Position numbers and translations under genes: made by a program. From NCBI GenBank assembly GCA_023554445.1, contig JAMJQQ010000147.1:1-28101 (forward strand): DNA of 28,101 bases, in the 5' to 3' direction. The notes beneath the pieces are model-generated. The model saw only the letters and a program-made list of their open reading frames with translations. It was not told where the DNA came from and ran no database searches. Positions within the stretch are counted from its first letter, which is position 1. Every line of letters starts with the position of its first letter. The DNA comes from Carthagonibacter metallireducens (GTDB lineage Bacteria; Gemmatimonadota; Gemmatimonadetes; Palauibacterales; Palauibacteraceae). Of the stretch, positions 16,944-23,532 are shown in pieces.

Positions 16944-18968
16944 ATGAGTCAGCGGCGCCGAACCACGAAGCATGCGCAAGAGAAGGGTCGAAGCGGTCCC
17001 CGCCCGACCGGCGAGGATACATCGACGGAACCCGTCAACCAGCCCGGAGGCGGCGCCACGTGGCTGGATCGGGTAAAGAACTCGGCCGAGCTCGCGGGGG
17101 GCGAGAACGGTGCGCCGTCGCCTTTTTACGATTCGGAAGCGGCGCAACCGCAACCCTCGATCGAATCCGAGCCCGAGGCCGACCAGGCCAGTCTTCCCTG
17201 GGGCCGGCCCACCGGCGCCGAGGAGGCCTCGACGGCCCATGCCGTGGATGATTCGGAAACCTCCGCACCTGATACTAAGGCGGTTCACGTGGTAGACGCC
17301 GAGTCGCTCGGACAGCCGGCCACGGGTCCCGCGTTCGGTACGGAGCCGGCTCCCGAGCGGCCCGAACTGGATGCGACGGTCCCGACGGGTCCCTGGGGTG
17401 CGCTGCATGGAAACGCGATGGGAGATGCGGTTCCCGCAACTTCAGACGCAATCCCCGAACAGACTCCCGGGCCCGCGATCGAGGCCTCGGTTGGCCTGTC
17501 GATCGGAAGGCTGCGCACGGCCGCCCTGGAAATGGCCCGGCGCGATGCCGAGGCGGGACTCCCCGCGCTCGATTCCGAGGGACGCTCGGAATCAGAGCAG
17601 GAATTGCGTGATCGCTGCCTTTCCCTGTTTCGGGATTGGACCGCGCGTCAGCGTGACCGCCTCAACGCTCGCGTTGCCGAAACTGAAGGTCAGATCACGG
17701 AGACCGCCGGGAGAATCGGGCTGAACATCGACCGATTCGAGCGAATAACTACCGAGCTCTTCCGTCTCAAGAAACGGCAGGAAGTCAATCGGTCGCTGGT
17801 GGAGTCGACCCTGGATCGCCAGGCGGTGGCGGACGGCGAGGCCGAATCGATCGACGTGAACAGCGATGAGGGAGAAACGCGCGCCTTCAAGACGCACTGG
17901 TATGCGCTGGCGATCACCTTCCTCGGGATCGTGGAGTTCCTCGCTAACGCGCCGGTATTCGGGGCGCTGCTGCCGCGCGACCCGCTGACCGAGCAGCAGA
18001 TCCGCTACGTTGCAGAGACGAGCGAAGGTTGGGCCGCCGGTTTCCAGCGAGTCGTTTCACAATTCGTTCTCCGGCCCGACGCTGCCTTGCTCGCGGCGGG
18101 CGTGGTGACCTTCCTCTGCGTGCTCGCGCACTTCTTCGGCCATTCCCTTCGTCGTCTTCTGCTGCACAAGTCGGCCGCGCAGAGCGGAGAGACCGTGCGC
18201 AACCGTTCCGCCTCGGAGTACGTGGTGCCGATGGTCCTCTCCGGCCTCGGTCTGGCCCTCGTGCTGGGAGTGTTGTTCGAGGCCCGCGTCACGCTGGGCG
18301 AGGTCGCGGTGGACCGGTTCGCTCAGGACAGCTCCAAGATCGAGGAGCTCAGACGTAACGCCTCCTGGCTGCGCGTGGACGGGAATCTCGTGGCCGCGAA
18401 CGAACAGGCCAACCGGGCCGATGACCTCGAAGCGCTCGCGAAGGAGCAACGCGAATACGCCGCCTCGATGAGCGGACTGAGCTTCCCCATCCTCCTGCTC
18501 AACACGACGCTGGTGCTCGTGGCGATATCGGCCGCATATTTCCACATGCGCGACACGCGCCGCGACCGGTTCAACGAATTGCCGTGGGAACGGCAGCGAC
18601 GCGAACTGGTGGACGGCGGCGATACGGTGCAGGAGCGGATCGGCGCGGATGAGGGTCGACTGGTGCGCTTGATCGGCGAGCTGAAGAGCCTTCTGACCGA
18701 GAAGCCACTCAAGGAAGCGCCGGCCCTCGTCCACCAGCTCGAGGCGACGATCGTCGCGTATCGAGCCGAGAACGGCCGGCTGAGAGGCCTGGATCCACGG
18801 GAGATTCCGGCCTTTGCCGAACCCGTGCGGCTCGAGCTGGCCCTGAACGAACAGGCGCCGCAACAACTGATCGGCACGGCTGAGGGTTACGAAGAGGACC
18901 GGCAGGAGCTTCGCAGGCGGTTCACGGAAGTTCGGAACCGGTTCACGAAGGAAGCAACCACGTGGTGA
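16944..18968 (+). CDS. Unrecognised four-TM membrane protein with disordered N-terminus and coiled coil
   Basis: This 674-residue protein has four visible parts. Residues 1-185 are low-complexity, rich in Glu, Pro, Thr, Ala and Gly. Residues about 187-300 are helical and charged with a probable coiled coil (ETEGQITETAGRIGLNIDRF and following). Transmembrane helices lie near 317-342, 380-402, 426-447 and 513-535. The loop between TM3 and TM4 (448-512) is charged and helical. The C-terminal 140 residues are another charged helical region. There is no signal peptide, so N- and C-termini are probably cytosolic. Its stop overlaps the start of a VWA-like lipoprotein gene, so the two are translated together and may form one envelope-spanning complex. 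I do not recognise the family and give no function. Confidence 0.85.
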   Translation: MSQRRRTTKHAQEKGRSGPRPTGEDTSTEPVNQPGGGATWLDRVKNSAELAGGENGAPSPFYDSEAAQPQPSIESEPEADQASLPWGRPTGAEEASTAHAVDDSETSAPDTKAVHVVDAESLGQPATGPAFGTEPAPERPELDATVPTGPWGALHGNAMGDAVPATSDAIPEQTPGPAIEASVGLSIGRLRTAALEMARRDAEAGLPALDSEGRSESEQELRDRCLSLFRDWTARQRDRLNARVAETEGQITETAGRIGLNIDRFERITTELFRLKKRQEVNRSLVESTLDRQAVADGEAESIDVNSDEGETRAFKTHWYALAITFLGIVEFLANAPVFGALLPRDPLTEQQIRYVAETSEGWAAGFQRVVSQFVLRPDAALLAAGVVTFLCVLAHFFGHSLRRLLLHKSAAQSGETVRNRSASEYVVPMVLSGLGLALVLGVLFEARVTLGEVAVDRFAQDSSKIEELRRNASWLRVDGNLVAANEQANRADDLEALAKEQREYAASMSGLSFPILLLNTTLVLVAISAAYFHMRDTRRDRFNELPWERQRRELVDGGDTVQERIGADEGRLVRLIGELKSLLTEKPLKEAPALVHQLEATIVAYRAENGRLRGLDPREIPAFAEPVRLELALNEQAPQQLIGTAEGYEEDRQELRRRFTEVRNRFTKEATTW

Positions 18969-19765
18969 ACGGTGCAAAGATGAGCGGGTCGACGAGTGCT
19001 GTGTGGGTCGCCGCGTTGCTCGGGCTGCCGCTGCTGGCCGGCTGCGGCACCCCCGAAGGAAATGCCGCGGCGGGCGAGGGCGAGGGTGGCACGATCGCAC
19101 GTTCGACACCCGAGCTGGTCGTTTTCGTCTACGATCGGTCGAGCAGCATCGAGGACCACCAGCTGAAGCTGGCGCGCGACCTCACCAACGACAGGATCCG
19201 CAAGCTGGATCACGGCGACCGGATCGCGGCCCACGAACTGTTGCAGCTCTCCCTCGACGAGCCGCCCAAGCGCTGGTCGGAAACGGTACCGAAGCGTCAG
19301 TGGACCGAGCAGGCGATGACTCGCGACTCGGTGATCCGTGCCCGTTTCCTTCGCGACGCGCAGGACTACCTGGTGGTGTTCACCGACACGACGGGTCGGG
19401 CCGAGATCGACGGAACCGACATCCTCTCCACGATGCACGATGTTGCGGCGGATCTCAGGGCCGCGCCGAATCGTCAGGCCGTTCTTTACGTGTTCTCGGA
19501 CATGCTGCAGTCCAACCGCACGATCGACATGGAGGGACTTCGCCGGATGCCGCCGGCATCGTGGGTCGCCGACCAGGTGTCGAAGGGCACACTCCCCGAT
19601 CTCACCGGGCTTTGCGTGGTGGTGATCGGAGCGCGAGTGGACACGGAGGCCTCTCAGCGGGTGAAGAGCTTCTGGGACGAGTACTTCGAGGCGACCGGGG
19701 CGAACCTGACGGAACGGAACTACACTTTGCGGCCGGTCACCCTTCCGGAGCATCCCTGCGACTGA
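18962..19765 (+). CDS. VWA-like lipoprotein
   Basis: The 267-residue product has a lipoprotein signal (AALLGLPLLAGC, lipidated Cys28) and a short Gly/Glu linker. A von Willebrand factor A-like fold follows. The first strand LVVFVYDRSSSI carries DxSxS at 58-62, the core metal-ion-dependent adhesion site. YLVVFTDTTG, VLYVFSDMLQS and LCVVVIGARVD are further Rossmann strands; the SDML Asp may complete the site. It should sit on the periplasmic side of a membrane and bind a partner through a metal. GTG 18962 is favoured, 7 nt after AAGGAAG; GTG 18965 and ATG 18980 are alternatives. It overlaps the preceding membrane protein and, at its 3' end, the convergent MOSC gene by 29 bp. Confidence 0.82.
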   Translation: MVNGAKMSGSTSAVWVAALLGLPLLAGCGTPEGNAAAGEGEGGTIARSTPELVVFVYDRSSSIEDHQLKLARDLTNDRIRKLDHGDRIAAHELLQLSLDEPPKRWSETVPKRQWTEQAMTRDSVIRARFLRDAQDYLVVFTDTTGRAEIDGTDILSTMHDVAADLRAAPNRQAVLYVFSDMLQSNRTIDMEGLRRMPPASWVADQVSKGTLPDLTGLCVVVIGARVDTEASQRVKSFWDEYFEATGANLTERNYTLRPVTLPEHPCD

Positions 19766-20573
19766 CCACCCGGACGGCATCGCCCAGACGGATCGTTCCG
19801 GTTCCGCGGTGCAGCAGGTTCATTCCGAACCAGACCTTTCCGTCTCGCCGACGATAGCCTGACAGCGTCGCGAGCGGCTCTCCCGAGGCATCGGGTATGC
19901 CGGTCACCTGGTCCACCGTCGTGACCACGCAGCGCGGACAGGGCTTGACTGCTCTCAAGGACAGCCCGCCGATCCGGATCTCGTCCCATGCATCCTCTTC
20001 GTACGGCTCCGTGCCTTCGACGACCAGGTTGGGCCGGAAACGATCCATCGGCACCGGTCGTTCCAGTCGGCGATTCAGGTCTGCCAGAGACGCATCTCCG
20101 ATGAGCAGGACGGGAAACCCATCGCTGAAGGCGGTGCGGTGCTCCGGACCGCCCCATGGCGCCTTGACCGGAATCGCCAGATCCGGAGGCAGGTACAGAA
20201 GCCGGCAATCCACCTCCAGGTACTCGGAAAACCATGCTGCGGCTTCTTCTCCCGCAGGGATTCCGCGTCCGCTTCGCTTCAGCACCCGGACATCGATCGT
20301 TCCGGCGCCGGATGAGGGAACGAGAACCCGCAGGGCCGGCATCCCGAGCGCTACCGCTTCGAGAGAACCGTCCGGTCCGGCTATCGCATGAACGCGAGCC
20401 AGTCTGGGAACCTCGCGCTGGGTGAGCGCCCGAGCCTCGGCATCCACCAGCATCCAGCGACGGTCCCCGACGAGTCCCAGGCGATCCAGCTCGGACTCCT
20501 CGACCGCGAACCCCGCCGCCGACTTGAGTGGGTAGAGATAGATCCCCGTTACCCGCACGCTGTCGGGTTCCAT
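19737..20573 (-). CDS. MOSC-domain protein (YcbX/mARC-like)
   Basis: The 278-residue protein begins with the MOSC N-terminal beta-barrel (VTGIYLYPLKSAAGF, GLVGDRRWMLVD, LTQREVPRLA). The MOSC domain follows: GFPVLLIGDASLADLNRR, DRFRPNLVVEG and AVKPCPRCVVTTVDQVTG with the molybdenum-binding Cys near 212. Members bind molybdenum cofactor and reduce N-hydroxylated or sulfoxide compounds with an electron-transfer partner. Unlike YcbX it has no ferredoxin domain, so a separate partner is needed. ATG 20573 has GAGGT 7 nt upstream; GTG 20582 is an alternative. It overlaps the VWA gene 3' ends by 29 bp and lies 37 bp after the small membrane protein gene. Confidence 0.93.
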   Translation of the reverse strand: MEPDSVRVTGIYLYPLKSAAGFAVEESELDRLGLVGDRRWMLVDAEARALTQREVPRLARVHAIAGPDGSLEAVALGMPALRVLVPSSGAGTIDVRVLKRSGRGIPAGEEAAAWFSEYLEVDCRLLYLPPDLAIPVKAPWGGPEHRTAFSDGFPVLLIGDASLADLNRRLERPVPMDRFRPNLVVEGTEPYEEDAWDEIRIGGLSLRAVKPCPRCVVTTVDQVTGIPDASGEPLATLSGYRRRDGKVWFGMNLLHRGTGTIRLGDAVRVVSRRDAPEG

Positions 20574-20610
20574 CCGGTGCACCTCTGTTCCTTTCCGGAC
20601 CTGGCCGGGA

Positions 20611-20985
20611 TCAGAAAGGCTTGTAAAGGCCTGCCCAGGCGGCCAGCAGACCGAGAGCGGGTCCGAGGAGCCAGAGCGACCGCGACGCGCCCGGGACCCG
20701 GTAGGGCAGAGCCATCAGGCCCCCGATCACGACCCAGATCACGAGCTTCAGCCAGATCCAGCCGGGCAATCCGCCCTGCACGATACCGAGTCGCGCGAGC
20801 ATTCCGAAGCCTCCGAGCAGGATCAGGAAGAGACCGACGCCGTAGCTGATCGTCACCAGTCGACGTCCGGAATTCGTCGCCTTAGTGCCTCCGTTCAGCG
20901 CATGGAGTACCAGCGCCCCGAAGGACGAGAAGACGAGGAGGATCCCGAGGACGTGCAGCAACTTATAAATGTTGAGTGAAATCAT
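20611..20985 (-). CDS. Small four-TM integral membrane protein
   Basis: The 124-residue protein is almost entirely membrane-embedded, with helices near 8-28 (LLHVLGILLVFSSFGALVL), 45-66 (ISYGVGLFLILLGGFGMLA), 76-93 (GWIWLKLVIWVVIGGLMAL) and 103-120 (LWLLGPALGLLAAWAGLY). KLLHVLG in the first helix and WLKLVIW in the third recall the His-bearing helices of CopD/HemJ-like small membrane proteins, but only His11 and His28 are present, so haem or metal binding is only a guess. It is upstream of, and probably co-transcribed with, the MOSC gene, and diverges from the OsmC gene. No function is assigned. Confidence 0.8.
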   Translation of the reverse strand: MISLNIYKLLHVLGILLVFSSFGALVLHALNGGTKATNSGRRLVTISYGVGLFLILLGGFGMLARLGIVQGGLPGWIWLKLVIWVVIGGLMALPYRVPGASRSLWLLGPALGLLAAWAGLYKPF

Positions 20986-21003
20986 GCTCCGTTCCGCAGC
21001 TGG

Positions 21004-21039
21004 GGCTCAGTTCGACTCGACTCCGCATGCTGCGGAGCC
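21004..21039. other. Alternative hairpins in the leader of the OsmC gene
   Basis: A perfect 7-bp hairpin (21021-21027 with 21031-21037, loop TGC) uses bases that could instead pair GGCTC at 21004-21008 with GAGCC at 21035-21039. It lies about 85 bp before the OsmC start in the 136-bp divergent gap to the small membrane protein gene. It could be a symmetric operator or a leader structure. Confidence 0.35.
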
Positions 21040-21121
21040 GTAGCTTGGTTCGACGTACCGGTGGGAGAAGATGGTCTGATGCCGCCGGTCGGGAAACGGG
21101 CCGCTTCAGCGAGGGAATCCG

Positions 21122-21604
21122 ATGTCTGAGCCGTTCTACGTGTCTGAAGGCCGCGTATTCAAGGTGGAGGGCGTGCACCGCGCCGCCGAGATCGCTGCCG
21201 ATACCCGATTCGAGATGGGCGTTCACGGTCCGATACGCGAGCACTACCGGATCGACGCGCGCGAGCTGCCTCTCCCCGTGGATTACATCGTGGCCGCCAC
21301 AGGCGGCTGAATGCTCGGTACGCTCAACGGCGTGCTGGAGGCACGCGGGATCTTTCTGTCGAATGAGGACCTCACCGCCGATGTCGAGGGGATCAACGAG
21401 ATCCGCGATCGGTTGCCTGTGCTGACCCGTATCGTGGTTCGCTACCGACTTCAGATCCCGTCGGGCAGCCGGGAGATCGTGGAGCGGTCTCTGGAAAGGC
21501 ACGCTTCGAAATGCCCCACGGCGGCGTCACTCGCCGGTGCCGTCGAAGTCGCTTGGGAGGCGGAGATCACCGAGGCGGGGGAGGGCGCGGGGGAGGGCGC
21601 CTGA
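21122..21604 (+). CDS. OsmC-family peroxidase, probable selenoprotein (TGA at codon 63 read as Sec)
   Basis: Read through the TGA at 21308-21310, this is a 160-residue OsmC/YhfA-type protein. The first part carries the beta-strands (EGVHRAAEIAADTRFEMGVH) and PLPVDYIVAATGG. The family then has a conserved peroxidatic Cys at the start of the long helix; here the codon is TGA, followed by MLGTLNGVLEARGI. The second part has the strand and helix TRIVVRYRLQIPSG and the second conserved Cys in SKCPTAASL. OsmC proteins reduce organic hydroperoxides using the Cys pair; a Sec at the first position should raise reactivity. GAGGGAA precedes ATG 21122. Two-gene and pseudogene readings are less likely, because each half alone lacks a complete active site and a SECIS-like hairpin follows the TGA. 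The 3' end overlaps the TauE gene by 38 bp. Confidence 0.85.
21330..21346 (+). promoter_or_regulatory. Putative bacterial SECIS element
   Basis: Within the OsmC coding sequence, GCGTGC (21330-21335) pairs perfectly with GCACGC (21341-21346) around the loop TGGAG. The loop begins 26 nt after the last base of the TGA, and its second base is G. This fits the usual bacterial SECIS description: a short stem, a small loop with G in the first two positions, and a loop about 16-37 nt after the Sec codon. SelB would bind here. Confidence 0.65.
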
Positions 21605-22316
21605 CCAGGTAGCGCAGTCCCAGCCAGATCAGCACCACCGAGAAGGCCGTGCGCAGCGTCCGGTCTGGCAGGGAGAGGGCACTGAGTCCGCCGATCCACG
21701 AACCGGCGGTGATGCCCGCCATCAGCGGAAATACGATCTCACGTCGAACGTGACCCAATCTCCCGTGGACGGCTGCGCCCATGGCGCTCGACGGGACCAT
21801 AGCGGCCAGCGAGGTGCCCTGCGCGAGTTGCTGGACGAACCCCGGTCCCAGTGCGAGCCCCGGGACCATGACCGCCCCCCCTCCCACACCGAGGAGGCCG
21901 GATAGCCCCCCCACCAGAATTCCGAGGAACACGAGGGACACCGATGCGGCCGGTCCGTGCAAGACTCCGGTAACCGGGAAAGACTCCTTGAATTGCAGCA
22001 GAACCGCATTGGCGATGAGAAAAAGCCCGAAGAAACGCCTGAGCATGGAGGCGGGAATTCGCGCGCTCGAGCGGGCGGCGAGAATCGTGGCCGGGACGGC
22101 GCCGATCGCGAGGAGCAGGGCTGCCTCCCAGTCCACCGCGGCGCCCTTGCCGTAAACCAGGGCGCCGACGATGCCCGTGAACACGACGCCGACCAGGCTG
22201 GTACCGTGCGCCGAGTGCTGATCCAATCGTGCCCAGCCGGTGAGCAGCGGGACCATGACGGCACCGCCGCCAATGCCGAGCAGCCCACCGAACGAGCCGG
22301 AGATCAGGCCGATCAC
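21567..22316 (-). CDS. TauE/SafE-family membrane permease
   Basis: The 249-residue, mostly hydrophobic protein has the two-fold TauE/SafE repeat: GLISGSFGGLLGIGGGAVMVPLL near the start and GILVGGLSGLLGVGGGAVMVPGL in the second half, each followed by AxGTSLxxxV. About 7-8 transmembrane helices are visible. The family exports sulfite, sulfoacetate or related organosulfur anions; the substrate here is unknown. GTG 22316 has no Shine-Dalgarno. An in-frame ATT at 22349, just after GAGGGGGGGAC, would add a more complete first helix (VPPFVSLVIG) and is worth considering as a rare start. The C-terminus PPPRPPPPR comes from a 12-bp tandem repeat shared with the convergent OsmC gene. Confidence 0.88.
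   Translation of the reverse strand: MIGLISGSFGGLLGIGGGAVMVPLLTGWARLDQHSAHGTSLVGVVFTGIVGALVYGKGAAVDWEAALLLAIGAVPATILAARSSARIPASMLRRFFGLFLIANAVLLQFKESFPVTGVLHGPAASVSLVFLGILVGGLSGLLGVGGGAVMVPGLALGPGFVQQLAQGTSLAAMVPSSAMGAAVHGRLGHVRREIVFPLMAGITAGSWIGGLSALSLPDRTLRTAFSVVLIWLGLRYLVRRPPPRPPPPR
21577..21600. repeat. 12-bp tandem duplication in overlapping gene ends
   Basis: Two perfect copies of GGGGGAGGGCGC lie head to tail. They encode the last residues of the OsmC protein (EGAGEGA) on one strand and the Pro/Arg tail of the TauE protein on the other. This is a likely slippage site. Confidence 0.85.
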
Positions 22317-22389
22317 CAGCGAAACGAATGGGGGGACGGAGTGAGAAATGTCCCCCCCTCGCTCCGGGTCCGGAAGCGCGATTGCCTCC

Positions 22390-22899
22390 CTACATCTGGA
22401 TGTCGAGGAGCTCTACCTCGAACACCAGGTACGCGTTCGGCGGGATCGCGCCGGGCCGGCCGCGTGCTCCATACGCGAGGTCGGGCGGGATGACGAGAAT
22501 TCGCTTGGTGCCGATTCTCATTCCCTCGATACCCTCTTCCCAGCCTGCAATGACCTGGCGTCGACCGAGCTGGAACGAATACGGCTCGTTCCGGTCCACG
22601 CTGCTGTCGAACTTGTCGCCGGTGGGCAACCAGCCGGTGTAGTGGACGGTGACGACGTGACTGGGCCGGGCCGCCAGGCCGGTTCCTTCCACGACATCCC
22701 GCATATACAGTCCGGAGCCGGAGCGCTGCATCTCGTCCAGGTCGATATTGAGATCGACGGCGAACTCGGGTCGCGGCTCGGTGTCGATCGGATCGGGAGT
22801 CCCCGCGGCCCCGGACTCGTCCGCGTCGCCGGCCCCACCGCAGGCGGCCAGTGCCGCGAGCAGTCCGGTCAGCACCACGTGTCGCGAAAAGATCCTCAT
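22390..22899 (-). CDS. FKBP-type peptidyl-prolyl isomerase lipoprotein
   Basis: The 169-residue protein has a lipoprotein signal ending LLAALAAC (Cys20), an acidic linker to about residue 60, and one FKBP domain. The domain shows VTVHYTGWLPTGDKFDSS, QVIAGWEEGIEGMRIGTKR and YGARGRPGAIPPNAYLVFEVELL, all core FKBP signatures, with the Tyr, Phe-Asp, Val-Ile and Trp residues of the pocket. It should catalyse prolyl isomerisation and aid folding of exported proteins at a membrane surface. The start is ATG 22899 after GGAGGAAG. It overlaps the ferritin stop as ATGA; a longer frame reaching 23043 is out-of-family sequence. The pairing with ferritin looks like operon convenience rather than shared function. 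Confidence 0.94.
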   Translation of the reverse strand: MRIFSRHVVLTGLLAALAACGGAGDADESGAAGTPDPIDTEPRPEFAVDLNIDLDEMQRSGSGLYMRDVVEGTGLAARPSHVVTVHYTGWLPTGDKFDSSVDRNEPYSFQLGRRQVIAGWEEGIEGMRIGTKRILVIPPDLAYGARGRPGAIPPNAYLVFEVELLDIQM

Positions 22900-23405
22900 T
22901 CCGCTTCCTCCGCCTCTGGTTTGCGGGCTCCCAGCTGTGTGTCGACCATGAGCAACGAGGTGCCATCGGAGCCGAACATCTTCATCCGTTCGACGATCTC
23001 GTCGATGCTCGCCTCCTCTTCCACCTGCTCCGAAACGAACCACTGGAGCATGACCTGCGCCGGGTAATCACCCTCTTCGACGGCGAGCTTGTACAGGTGG
23101 TGGATCCTCGAGCTCACGAATTTCTCGTGCTCCAGGGACTTCTGCATGACGGCGACCGGATCGCCGTAATCAGACGGCGGGGCATCGATCGCCTGCAGCT
23201 CCACTCTGGCACCGCGCTCGAGCAGGAAGTTGAAGAAGCGCATGGCATGATCCACTTCCTCCTGAGCCTGGAGGTTCATCCAGTGCGCGAACCCCGAGAG
23301 GTTGCGCTCGGCGCACCACGCGGACATCGCCAGGTACATGTAGGCCGAATACATCTCGTACTTGATCTGTTCGTTGATCTCTTCGCGCAACGTATCGCTG
23401 ATCAT
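22896..23405 (-). CDS. ftnA: Bacterial non-haem ferritin
   Basis: This 169-residue protein is a four-helix ferritin whose ligand positions coincide with those known from E. coli FtnA: Glu17, Glu50, His53, Glu94, Gln127 and Glu130. QEEVDHAMRFFNF carries the Glu-His pair and SEQVEEE the B-site and third-site residues. Twenty-four such subunits form a cytosolic cage that oxidises and stores iron, limiting Fenton chemistry. SRIHHLYKLAVEEGDYPAQ fits the C helix. GAGGAG lies 10 nt before ATG 23405. It is the first gene of the ferritin-FKBP pair, and an imperfect palindrome lies about 50 bp upstream. Confidence 0.96.
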   Translation of the reverse strand: MISDTLREEINEQIKYEMYSAYMYLAMSAWCAERNLSGFAHWMNLQAQEEVDHAMRFFNFLLERGARVELQAIDAPPSDYGDPVAVMQKSLEHEKFVSSRIHHLYKLAVEEGDYPAQVMLQWFVSEQVEEEASIDEIVERMKMFGSDGTSLLMVDTQLGARKPEAEEAE

Positions 23406-23451
23406 TGTCCGGAATCTCCTCGATGTTCATGTCCCGGTCCTGCGAACGGTT

Positions 23452-23469
23452 CCGCGGATCGACCCGCGG
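23452..23469. other. Near-perfect palindrome upstream of ferritin
   Basis: Two CCGCGG arms flank ATCGAC, giving an 18-bp palindrome with a single mismatched pair. It is in the 127-bp gap between the aldehyde dehydrogenase stop and ferritin start. It could be an operator or part of a terminator for the dehydrogenase gene. It is not AT-rich, so a Fur box is unlikely. Confidence 0.4.
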
Positions 23470-23532
23470 TACTCCGATGAACCTGCGGACCGCGCCGGAG
23501 CCGGGCAACAGCCCTTCCTGCGGGCCGCGGGG

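Noticed and set aside
18057..19109. 350-residue minus-strand frame
   Set aside because: It is antisense to the membrane-protein/VWA genes, which have signal, transmembrane and metal-site features.
21311..21604. Separate 97-residue gene beginning at the ATG just after the TGA
   Set aside because: It begins inside the conserved central helix of the OsmC fold and has no ribosome site of its own; read-through as selenocysteine explains both halves.
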